NCBI RefSeq assembly: GCF_013375535.1
Contig: NZ_JABXJG010000003.1
Span: 372,001-436,000, forward strand
Length of the DNA: 64,000 bases
Source: Sphingobium sp. 15-1
GTDB lineage: Bacteria > Pseudomonadota > Alphaproteobacteria > Sphingomonadales > Sphingomonadaceae
Direction of reading: 5' to 3'
This document shows, piece after piece, positions 17,484 through 24,389 of the stretch. The notes below the pieces were generated by a model. That model was given only the letters and a program-made list of their open reading frames with translations, did not search any database and was not told the origin of the DNA. Position numbers and translations under genes: made by a program. Every line of letters starts with the position of its first letter. Position 1 is the first letter of the stretch.

Positions 17484-17955
17484 TTGCACGCCGCGCCATC
17501 CGGCTTTGTCGGATGCGCATTGTTCCAGCGTTTCAAACGAAGCGGCCTGTGCGATCCTCACGACGCAGGAAATCGCGCGCACGCTCGGCATGAAGGATCT
17601 CGTCACGGTCAAGTCGATCCAGCTCTTGATCAGTTCCGGCATCGGGTCGCAGATTAACGTCTGGGATGGTAGTCATGTGCGTAACACCCGCAACGCTGTG
17701 GTGCGCGCCAATAAGGAAGCCGGCATCACCGATCCCACGACTCAGCTGGGTCTGATCGAAGTGCATGATTGCTTTTCGGTCACAGAACTCGCCACGATGG
17801 GGGACCTGTTCATCTTCGAAGAGGGGCGGGCCGTCAAAGATGTGCTCGACGGGTTCTATGATGCCGGCGGGCAGGTTCCATGTCAGATCGCTGCCGGTCT
17901 CAACTGTTTTGGACATCCCATCGCCGCAATCTCGATCCCGGGGCTTGGCTCATGA
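17476..17955 (+). pseudogene. Thiolase (SCP-x/lipid-transfer type) internal fragment
   Basis: The frame encodes only the middle-to-late part of a thiolase: SNEAACAILTTQEIARTLG, then VRANKEAGITDPTTQLGLIE, the signature VHDCFSVTELATMGDL, and VPCQIAAGLNCFGHPI. The N-terminal half with the nucleophilic cysteine is missing, and the protein stops right after the GHP-I signature where GASG and about 60 more residues should follow. Both ends are thus deleted, and the remnant is spliced into the spaces between the hydratase and the dehydrogenase without breaking the operon. It is unlikely to be a working thiolase; another thiolase must do this step if the pathway is active. Confidence 0.8.
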
Positions 17956-19112
17956 ACCGGACGCTGTTTTCTACCGATCATGAAATGTTTCGCGATATGG
18001 TGCGGAGCTTCGTCGAGACTGAAATGATTCCCTATCATGCCGATTGGGAGAAGGCGCAGCGGGTTCCGCGCGAGGTGTGGCTTAAGGCCGGCGCGGCGGG
18101 GATACTTTGCTGCGACGTGCCGGAAAGCTATGGCGGCCCGGGTGCGGACTGGCTCTTCAACGTTGTTGTCATTGAGGAACTGGCTAAAGCGGGCATGTCG
18201 GGTCCTGGCTTCATGGTGCATTCCGAAATGGTCGCGCCTTATATTCTGGCTTGGGGATCGGAAGAACTCAAGCAGACATGGTTGCCGCGTATGGTCACTG
18301 GAGAGGCTATCGGTGCTGTCGCCATGACCGAGCCAAACGCAGGAAGCGATCTAAAGGCGCTCCGCACACGCGCGGCTCACGTGGAAGATGACCAGGGCGA
18401 AGCTTATCTGATTAATGGTCAGAAAACCTATATTTCGAACGGCCAGAATTGCGACTTTGCGCTGGTGGCGTGTAAGACGGACGTTTCAGCGGGGGCGAGG
18501 GGGGTAAGCATCATTCTGTCGCCTGCCGACACCCCTGGGTTTGAGCGCGGCCGAAATCTTGAAAAGATCGGCTTGAAAGCGCAGGATACGTCCGAACTTT
18601 TCTTTTCCGACATGCGCGTGCCGATCGCCAACCGTCTTGGTAACGAAGGCGCAGGGTTTTCGATGCTGATGACGAAATTGTCGCAAGAACGCCTGACACA
18701 GGCGATCCGCAGCATTTGCGTCTGTGAAGCGGCGATTCAGTGGACGGTCGATTATACGGCCGAACGCAGGGCCTTTGGGCATACTATATCGGACTTCCAG
18801 AATACCCAGTTTGTGCTCGCGCAGCTGTCAGCGGAAACCACGGCGTTGCGTGTATTCACTGACTGGTGCATTGCCAGCCACCTAAAGGGCGAACTCAGCC
18901 CCGTCGATGCCGCCAAGGTGAAGCTGCTGGTGACCGACCTCCACAACAAGGTCGTAAACGAGTGCCTGCAATTCTTCGGTGGCTACGGCTATATGACGGA
19001 ATATCCAATTGCGCGCGCTTTCATCGATGCGCGCATTGCACGCATTGCCGGTGGCGCGGCAGAAGTTATGAAGCAGATTATCGGCCGAGACCTTTTCGCG
19101 TGCAAGCGATAA
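17952..19112 (+). CDS. Acyl-CoA dehydrogenase (long-chain/LCAD-like)
   Basis: A 386-residue acyl-CoA dehydrogenase. Landmarks: PESYGGPGADWL, VAMTEPNAGSDL near residue 120, TYISNGQNCD, ERRAFGHTISDFQ and FFGGYGYMTEYPIAR. At the C-terminal loop where medium-chain enzymes have Y-E-G-T with the catalytic Glu, it has IAGGAAEVMK, as in LCAD-type enzymes; the alternative base may be the Glu in LSQERL, as in LCAD and isovaleryl-CoA dehydrogenase. ATG 17952 overlaps the thiolase remnant stop by 4 bases. E1 alpha follows after 14 bases. Confidence 0.93.
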   Translation: MNRTLFSTDHEMFRDMVRSFVETEMIPYHADWEKAQRVPREVWLKAGAAGILCCDVPESYGGPGADWLFNVVVIEELAKAGMSGPGFMVHSEMVAPYILAWGSEELKQTWLPRMVTGEAIGAVAMTEPNAGSDLKALRTRAAHVEDDQGEAYLINGQKTYISNGQNCDFALVACKTDVSAGARGVSIILSPADTPGFERGRNLEKIGLKAQDTSELFFSDMRVPIANRLGNEGAGFSMLMTKLSQERLTQAIRSICVCEAAIQWTVDYTAERRAFGHTISDFQNTQFVLAQLSAETTALRVFTDWCIASHLKGELSPVDAAKVKLLVTDLHNKVVNECLQFFGGYGYMTEYPIARAFIDARIARIAGGAAEVMKQIIGRDLFACKR

Positions 19113-19126
19113 GCAAGGAGGACGGG

Positions 19127-20110
19127 ATGTCAAACCTACCTAAAGCAGACGCGGCAACGCTGCTCGCCATCTACTGCAAGGCTTCGCTCATTCGCCATAA
19201 TGATCTTCGGGTCATCAAAGCGATGAAAGCGGGCCTGCTGGTTACGCCCTATTATTCGCCTGCCGGACAGGAGATTATACCGTCTGCACTGTCGGTGAAC
19301 CTGAACGATGGCGATACGATCTGCACAATCTACCGCGGCACGCATGATATGCTAGCCAAAGGCTTTCCGCTTGAGCCGCTCTGGGCGGAACTGGCCGGTC
19401 GCGTGACCGGCAGCTGCAAGGGGAAGGGCGGCACAATGCACCTTACGCATCCGGAAAGCGGCTGCATGGTGACAACGGGCGTGGTGGGATCGTCCATGCC
19501 GATCGCCACCGGGCTTGGCTGGGCCGCCAAGCTGGATGGCAAAGGACATGTCGCGGTCGCGAATTTCGGCGACGGCGCAGCCAACATCGGCGCGTTCCAC
19601 GAATCGCTCAACCTGGCCGCTCTGTGGAAACTGCCGGTTATCTTCGTGTGTCAGAACAACCGCTATGCTGAACACACGAGCTTTGCCAATTCGACGGCGG
19701 TCGATCAGCTGTCGAAGCGGGCGGCAGGTTATGGCATGGCTGGCGTGACAGTAAACGGCAATGACGTTGATGAGATGTACGGCGCGGCCAAGATCGCTGT
19801 GGATCGTGCACGCGCGGGGGAGGGGCCAACGCTGATCGAAGCGCTTACTTTCCGATTCAATGGCCATCTCATCGGCGATGCCGCCGGCTATATCCCCAAG
19901 GAAGAACTGGTCGCGGCCAAGGAGAAGGACCCTTTCAAGACGCTGCGGAAGCGCGTGCTGGACGATGCGGCCGCGAGTGAGGCCGAACTGGGCGCGATCG
20001 ACGCTGACATCAAGGCGCGGATCGAGGTCGCGGTCGAGGCTGCGTTCAAGGCCGATCTTCCAGACATAGCCGAGCTGAAGCGCGACGTCTTCGCGTATGA
20101 ACTGACCTGA
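19127..20110 (+). CDS. 2-oxoacid dehydrogenase E1 alpha subunit (thiamine-PP dependent)
   Basis: A 327-residue E1 alpha of the pyruvate/acetoin dehydrogenase type. TPYYSPAGQE, YRGTHDMLAKG, GKGGTMHL and the TPP/Mg motif GDGAANIGAFHESLN (from about residue 148) are all present, followed by CQNNRYAEHT. The start at 19127 has a strong AAGGAGG. With the E1 beta gene 12 bases downstream it should form the alpha2beta2 decarboxylase that transfers an acyl group from a 2-oxo acid to lipoyl. Which 2-oxo acid is used is unknown; its position inside a CoA-ester degradation operon argues for a branched or modified acid rather than housekeeping pyruvate. Confidence 0.93.
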   Translation: MSNLPKADAATLLAIYCKASLIRHNDLRVIKAMKAGLLVTPYYSPAGQEIIPSALSVNLNDGDTICTIYRGTHDMLAKGFPLEPLWAELAGRVTGSCKGKGGTMHLTHPESGCMVTTGVVGSSMPIATGLGWAAKLDGKGHVAVANFGDGAANIGAFHESLNLAALWKLPVIFVCQNNRYAEHTSFANSTAVDQLSKRAAGYGMAGVTVNGNDVDEMYGAAKIAVDRARAGEGPTLIEALTFRFNGHLIGDAAGYIPKEELVAAKEKDPFKTLRKRVLDDAAASEAELGAIDADIKARIEVAVEAAFKADLPDIAELKRDVFAYELT

Positions 20111-20122
20111 GGAATCAAGACG

Positions 20123-21115
20123 ATGTCAGAACAGACCTTGAACACCATCCAGGCCGTAAATCTCGCGCTCCACGATGCGCTTGCCGCCGATCCGAAGATC
20201 ATCGTTCTCGGCGAGGATGTCGCCGATCTCGAGGAAGGCGGCGTCGTCGGCGCGACCAAGGGGCTTTCGACCGCTTTCGGTGATGATCGCGTCAAATCGA
20301 CCCCGATCGCCGAGCAGGCGATCATCGGTGCAGCGATCGGCGCGTCATTGGGCGGTTATCGCGTGGTGGCTGAGATCATGCTGATGAACTTCACCACGGT
20401 GGCGATGGACATGATTGTCAATCATGCCGCCAAGCTGCGCTTCATGTCGGGCGGACAGACCCATGTTCCAATCGTCATCCGCACGATGACGGGATCGGGT
20501 ATGTCCAACGGCGGCCAGCACAGCGACTATCTGGAAGCTTGGTTCGCGCATACGCCAGGGATCAAGGTGGTCGCGCCGTCGAACCCGGCGGATGCCTATG
20601 GCTTGCTACGCGGCGCGATCGAGGACGAAGATCCGGTGATTTTCATCGAAAATCTGCCGACTTACTGGAATCCTGGTCCGGTGGAACGCGAAGTCATTCC
20701 CTTGGGCAAGGCAAAGGTCGTGCGCGAGGGCGCGGACGTCACCATCGTCTCCTACGCCTCAATGGTTGCGCCAGCGCTCGCTGCGGCAGAAAAGCTCTCA
20801 GGCGAAGGCGTTGATGTCGAGATCGTCGATCTGCGCACGATCGCACCGTGGGACCGGGAGACTGTACACGCTTCGGTCCAGAAGACTGGCCGCGCCCTGA
20901 TCGTCCACGAAGCGGTGAAGCAGTTCGGCGTCGGAGCTGAAATCGCCGCCGATCTCAACGAGCATCTTTTCCGCAAACTCAAGGCGCCGGTGAAGCGTCT
21001 GGGCGGTGCTTTTTGTCCTGTGCCCTATTCGAAGCCGCTCGAAGTCGCGTTCGCGCCGTCGGTCGCGGGTATCGAAGACGCGGTGCGCGGCCTGCTGTCT
21101 GACAAGGAGTCTTGA
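20123..21115 (+). CDS. 2-oxoacid dehydrogenase E1 beta subunit
   Basis: A 330-residue E1 beta: VLGEDVADLEEGGVVGATKG, TPIAEQAIIGAAIGAS, RFMSGGQTHVPIVIR, GGQHSDYLEAWFAHTPG and EIVDLRTIAPWD follow the order expected for the pyrimidine domain and the C-terminal transketolase domain. It pairs with E1 alpha just upstream. The lipoyl-carrier ATG begins one base after its stop, so the four complex genes are clearly co-translated. Confidence 0.94.
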   Translation: MSEQTLNTIQAVNLALHDALAADPKIIVLGEDVADLEEGGVVGATKGLSTAFGDDRVKSTPIAEQAIIGAAIGASLGGYRVVAEIMLMNFTTVAMDMIVNHAAKLRFMSGGQTHVPIVIRTMTGSGMSNGGQHSDYLEAWFAHTPGIKVVAPSNPADAYGLLRGAIEDEDPVIFIENLPTYWNPGPVEREVIPLGKAKVVREGADVTIVSYASMVAPALAAAEKLSGEGVDVEIVDLRTIAPWDRETVHASVQKTGRALIVHEAVKQFGVGAEIAADLNEHLFRKLKAPVKRLGGAFCPVPYSKPLEVAFAPSVAGIEDAVRGLLSDKES

Positions 21116-21116
21116 A

Positions 21117-21347
21117 ATGGCGACTGAAATACTGCTTCCCAAGCTCGGCTTCTCCATGACCGAAGGCCAGCTTTCCGAATGGCTGGTGGCCGATGGTGGC
21201 CAGGCTGTTGAGGGCGAGCCGCTCTTTTCGCTGGAAAGCGACAAGTCCGTAAATGAGGTCGAAGCGCCTGCGTCGGGCACCTTGCGGATCATCAAGGAGG
21301 CCGGCGAGACGTATGATGTCGGCACCGTTTTGGGCATGATTGAATAA
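21117..21347 (+). CDS. Stand-alone lipoyl-carrier protein
   Basis: A 76-residue protein that is only a biotin/lipoyl-attachment domain: ILLPKLGFSMTEGQLSEWL, the lipoylation site Lys43 in LESDKSVNEV, then EAPASGTLRII and GTVLGMIE. In most complexes this domain is fused to the E2 acyltransferase; here it is a free protein. It follows E1 beta directly and precedes the E2 catalytic gene by 2 bases. It would shuttle the acyl group between E1 and E2 as a diffusible carrier. There is no linker and no E3-binding domain. Confidence 0.92.
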   Translation: MATEILLPKLGFSMTEGQLSEWLVADGGQAVEGEPLFSLESDKSVNEVEAPASGTLRIIKEAGETYDVGTVLGMIE

Positions 21348-21349
21348 TC

Positions 21350-22102
21350 ATGAGCCTGGAAAGCCTGATCGCCTCGTTGCCGCCATGGCCGGCCGCCGAC
21401 TTTTCCGAATTTGGAGAGGTCGAGGTCAAGAAGCTTACCCCCATCCAAAAATTGACGGGCAAGTTTCTTGGCCGCAACTGGCTGGCGATCCCGCATGTGA
21501 CTCATCATGATGAGGTCGATGTGACGGACGCAGAGGTGAACAGGGCTGCTTGGAACAGGGAAAATCCACAGGCCAAGCTGACGCCGGTTTCGCTGCTCGT
21601 CAAAGCGCTGGCGTCAGCCTTGTCCGAATATCCTCAGTTCAACGCGTCGCTTGGCAATGATGGACAATCCATCGTCTTGAAGAAATATTTCAACATCGGC
21701 GTTGCTGTGGATACGCCGGGGGGATTGCTCGTGCCGGTGATCCGCGGCGTAGATCGAATGAGCCTGCCAAATATCGCCGCGGCGGTGACGGCGGTGGCAC
21801 ACAAGGCGCGTACTAAGGGGCTGTCCGCGGCGGAAATGTCCGGCAGTTCAATCTCGCTGACATCGCTGGGCCATATCGGCGGTACGGCCTTTACGCCGAT
21901 CATCAACGCGCCCGATGTCGCCATTCTGGGGGCGACGGCGATTCAGCTTCGTCCGGCGCCAGCTGCTGAAGGATCGATTACTTGGCGCAAAATGCTGCCG
22001 CTTTCGCTCAGCTATGACCATCGCGTCATTAACGGCGCCGATGCGGCCCGGTTCGTTCGGGCAGTTGGCGCCGCCTTGAGCAACAAGGCACTGTTTTCCT
22101 AA
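21350..22102 (+). CDS. 2-oxoacid dehydrogenase E2 acyltransferase catalytic domain
   Basis: A 250-residue protein corresponding to the CoA-acyltransferase core alone. It starts in the short stretch before the core (FSEFGEVEVKKLTPIQKLTG), then NWLAIPHVTHHDEVDVT, NIGVAVDTPGGLLVPVIR, SLTSLGHIGGTAFTPI and the active-site SYDHRVINGADAARF. The His-x-x-x-Asn form is the one known from Azotobacter E2p. Lipoyl and peripheral-subunit-binding domains are absent, so recruitment of E3 must differ from the normal design; no E3 gene is nearby. Confidence 0.92.
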   Translation: MSLESLIASLPPWPAADFSEFGEVEVKKLTPIQKLTGKFLGRNWLAIPHVTHHDEVDVTDAEVNRAAWNRENPQAKLTPVSLLVKALASALSEYPQFNASLGNDGQSIVLKKYFNIGVAVDTPGGLLVPVIRGVDRMSLPNIAAAVTAVAHKARTKGLSAAEMSGSSISLTSLGHIGGTAFTPIINAPDVAILGATAIQLRPAPAAEGSITWRKMLPLSLSYDHRVINGADAARFVRAVGAALSNKALFS

Positions 22103-22147
22103 TCTATCAGCTTATCGCATCCGGTGCGATTGAAGAGGCCTCCGATT

Positions 22148-24388
22148 ATGACTTTCGCCAGGACGGACACGCAACAGATGTTCGGCGACATGCTGAGCAG
22201 GCTTCTCGACGCGGAGAATGACTTCGAGGAGCGTCGCCGTCGGCTATCTGGAGCCGAACCGGACCGTCTCGCACTTTGGCCCGCGCTTGCGGAACAGGGC
22301 ATCATCGGTGCAACGCTTCCTGAAGACGCGGGCGGCTTTGGCGGCACGATGCGGGACCTGGCTGTGGTGATGGAAGATGTCGGCCGTAAGCTTGTCGTGG
22401 AGCCTGTCCTGGCGAGCGCCCTGTCGGGTGCCATTCTCCACGCGGCGGGCGACGATCCGGCGGGGCTGATCGCCGGTGAGACGCTGGTTGTCTTTGCGCA
22501 TGAGGAAGGGTTTGATCCCTTTGCGCCCCCAGCCACGAGCGCGACCCGGGCGGGGGATGGGTTCGTCCTGTCCGGAAGCAAGCTGGCCGTACGTCATGCC
22601 GACTTGGCGGATCAATTTCTCGTGACGGCGACGTGCGACGGCGATTCAGGGATTTATCAGGTGGAGCGGGGCGCGCAGGGGCTGGCGCTCGACAGTTTCC
22701 GAATGATCGACGGTTCGTCTGCGGCGACGCTTGAAATGGCCGGTGTTCCCGCGCGCTATCTGGGCGGTGGCGACCTGATCCTTGAGACGATCGGACGGGG
22801 GATCATCGCGCTTGCCGCCGAAACGGTCGGCATCATCTCCGCGCTGAATGCCGCCACCTATGCCTATCTGAGTACGCGCAAGCAGTTCGGCGTATCTCTC
22901 GCGAGCTTTCAAGCTCTCCAGCACCGTGCCGCAGATATGTTCGCGGCCGCCGAAGAGGCGCAAGTGCTGACCGAACGCGCGATCGAGGCATTTGACGAAG
23001 ACATGGCGGATCGGTCCGGCTTGGTATCGGCGCTTAAGGCGCTGGTCGACGATGCCGGGCGCCGCGTCGGGCATGAAGCTGTCCAAATGCACGGCGGCAT
23101 GGGCGTCAGCGATGAACTGGACGTCAGCCATTATATGAAGAGGCTGGCGGCGATCCGCGCCGAATTCGGCAGCGCCGACCTGCATCGTGCGCGCTATGCC
23201 GGGCTTGGCGTCAATTTCGTGCGGGAATCGCCCTTCAGGGCCGAGGTCCGGGACTTTGTGCGTCAACATCTGCCCGCTGACATTGCCCGGAAGGGTGCGC
23301 TGGGCCTTGAAATTGACAAGGATGACTATGTCTGCTGGCAGAAGATTCTGCGCGACAAAGGCTGGTTCGGCGCCGGCTGGCCGGTCGAACATGGCGGTGC
23401 AGGCTGGACCATCGACCAGCAACTGATTTTCCTGCAGGAATCGGCGTTGAACAACGCCCCGATGATCATCCCCTATGGCGTCAACATGATAGGGCCGGTG
23501 TTGCAGGAATTCGGCACCGAAGCTCAACGGGCGCGATATCTGCCCGGCATATTGTCGAGCGATACATGGTGGTGCCAGGGATATTCGGAACCCAATTCCG
23601 GCTCCGACCTGGCCTCTCTGAAGACCACAGCCGTACGCGATGGCGACCATTATATCGTGAACGGCACGAAGATGTGGACGACCGAGGCGCACTGGGCGGA
23701 CATGATGCATTGCCTCGTGCGGACCGATCGGGAGGTGAAGGCGCAGCGGGGAATTTCGATGCTGCTGATCGATATGGATAGCCCCGGCATTGAAGTCCGG
23801 CCGATCGTCACGATCGACGGTCAGCATCACACGAACCAGCTTTTCCTCGACAATGTCCGCGTTCCGGTTGAAAATCTGGTCGGCGGCGAAGGCCAGGGAT
23901 GGACTATCGCGAAGTTCCTGCTTTCTCACGAACGGGTTGCGATTGCCGATACAGGGCCGAAGCTTCGCCTGTTGCAAAATATCAAGGCAATGTTCGCAGA
24001 TGTTCGCCCCTCTCCCTCGCGCGATCGGCTGGCGGAAAAACTAGCGGGGGCAGAGATCGAGCTGCTGACGCTGTGCGCTCTGGAGCAGAGCTACATCTCC
24101 GGTTGGGCGCAGGGCGCATCCCGGGACGGACCGGAAGCATCGGTGCTGAAAATCCGCAGCACAGAGATATTGCAGAAGCTTTCGGAAATCGCGCTGGAGA
24201 TCGAAGGCCCGCTAGGCGGAGCCCACGATCCCCACGATCTTCATCTGGAGCCGCATGGGCAATTTAGTGCGGCCCAACGCGCTAGCCTGATGGCGCATCA
24301 ATATCTATATGGGCGTTGCTGGTCGATTTTCGGCGGAACGAATGAAATCCAACGGAACTTGATCGCACGGACATTGATGACGGCGTGA
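22148..24388 (+). CDS. Double-domain acyl-CoA dehydrogenase (FadE34/ChsE3-like)
   Basis: A 746-residue fusion of two acyl-CoA dehydrogenase domains. Domain 1 (about 1-360) has LPEDAGGFGGTMRDL, STRKQFGVSLASFQ and MHGGMGVSDELDVSHY but a shortened middle. Domain 2 (about 360-746) has WPVEHGGAGWT, GYSEPNSGSDLASL, MWTTEAHWADM and FGGTNEIQRNLIART. Single-chain doubles of this type are known from actinobacterial steroid side-chain degradation (FadE34), where one half binds FAD; a steroid or bile-acid-like side chain is a possible but unproven substrate. The ATG at 22148 is preferred over a GTG at 22124 because the family-like sequence starts there. fbiC starts one base after the stop. Confidence 0.88.
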   Translation: MTFARTDTQQMFGDMLSRLLDAENDFEERRRRLSGAEPDRLALWPALAEQGIIGATLPEDAGGFGGTMRDLAVVMEDVGRKLVVEPVLASALSGAILHAAGDDPAGLIAGETLVVFAHEEGFDPFAPPATSATRAGDGFVLSGSKLAVRHADLADQFLVTATCDGDSGIYQVERGAQGLALDSFRMIDGSSAATLEMAGVPARYLGGGDLILETIGRGIIALAAETVGIISALNAATYAYLSTRKQFGVSLASFQALQHRAADMFAAAEEAQVLTERAIEAFDEDMADRSGLVSALKALVDDAGRRVGHEAVQMHGGMGVSDELDVSHYMKRLAAIRAEFGSADLHRARYAGLGVNFVRESPFRAEVRDFVRQHLPADIARKGALGLEIDKDDYVCWQKILRDKGWFGAGWPVEHGGAGWTIDQQLIFLQESALNNAPMIIPYGVNMIGPVLQEFGTEAQRARYLPGILSSDTWWCQGYSEPNSGSDLASLKTTAVRDGDHYIVNGTKMWTTEAHWADMMHCLVRTDREVKAQRGISMLLIDMDSPGIEVRPIVTIDGQHHTNQLFLDNVRVPVENLVGGEGQGWTIAKFLLSHERVAIADTGPKLRLLQNIKAMFADVRPSPSRDRLAEKLAGAEIELLTLCALEQSYISGWAQGASRDGPEASVLKIRSTEILQKLSEIALEIEGPLGGAHDPHDLHLEPHGQFSAAQRASLMAHQYLYGRCWSIFGGTNEIQRNLIARTLMTA

Positions 24389-24389
24389 T

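Noticed and set aside
22646..23977. 443-codon minus-strand open frame inside the double acyl-CoA dehydrogenase
   Set aside because: Overlaps a clear enzyme gene on the other strand and has no recognisable domain.
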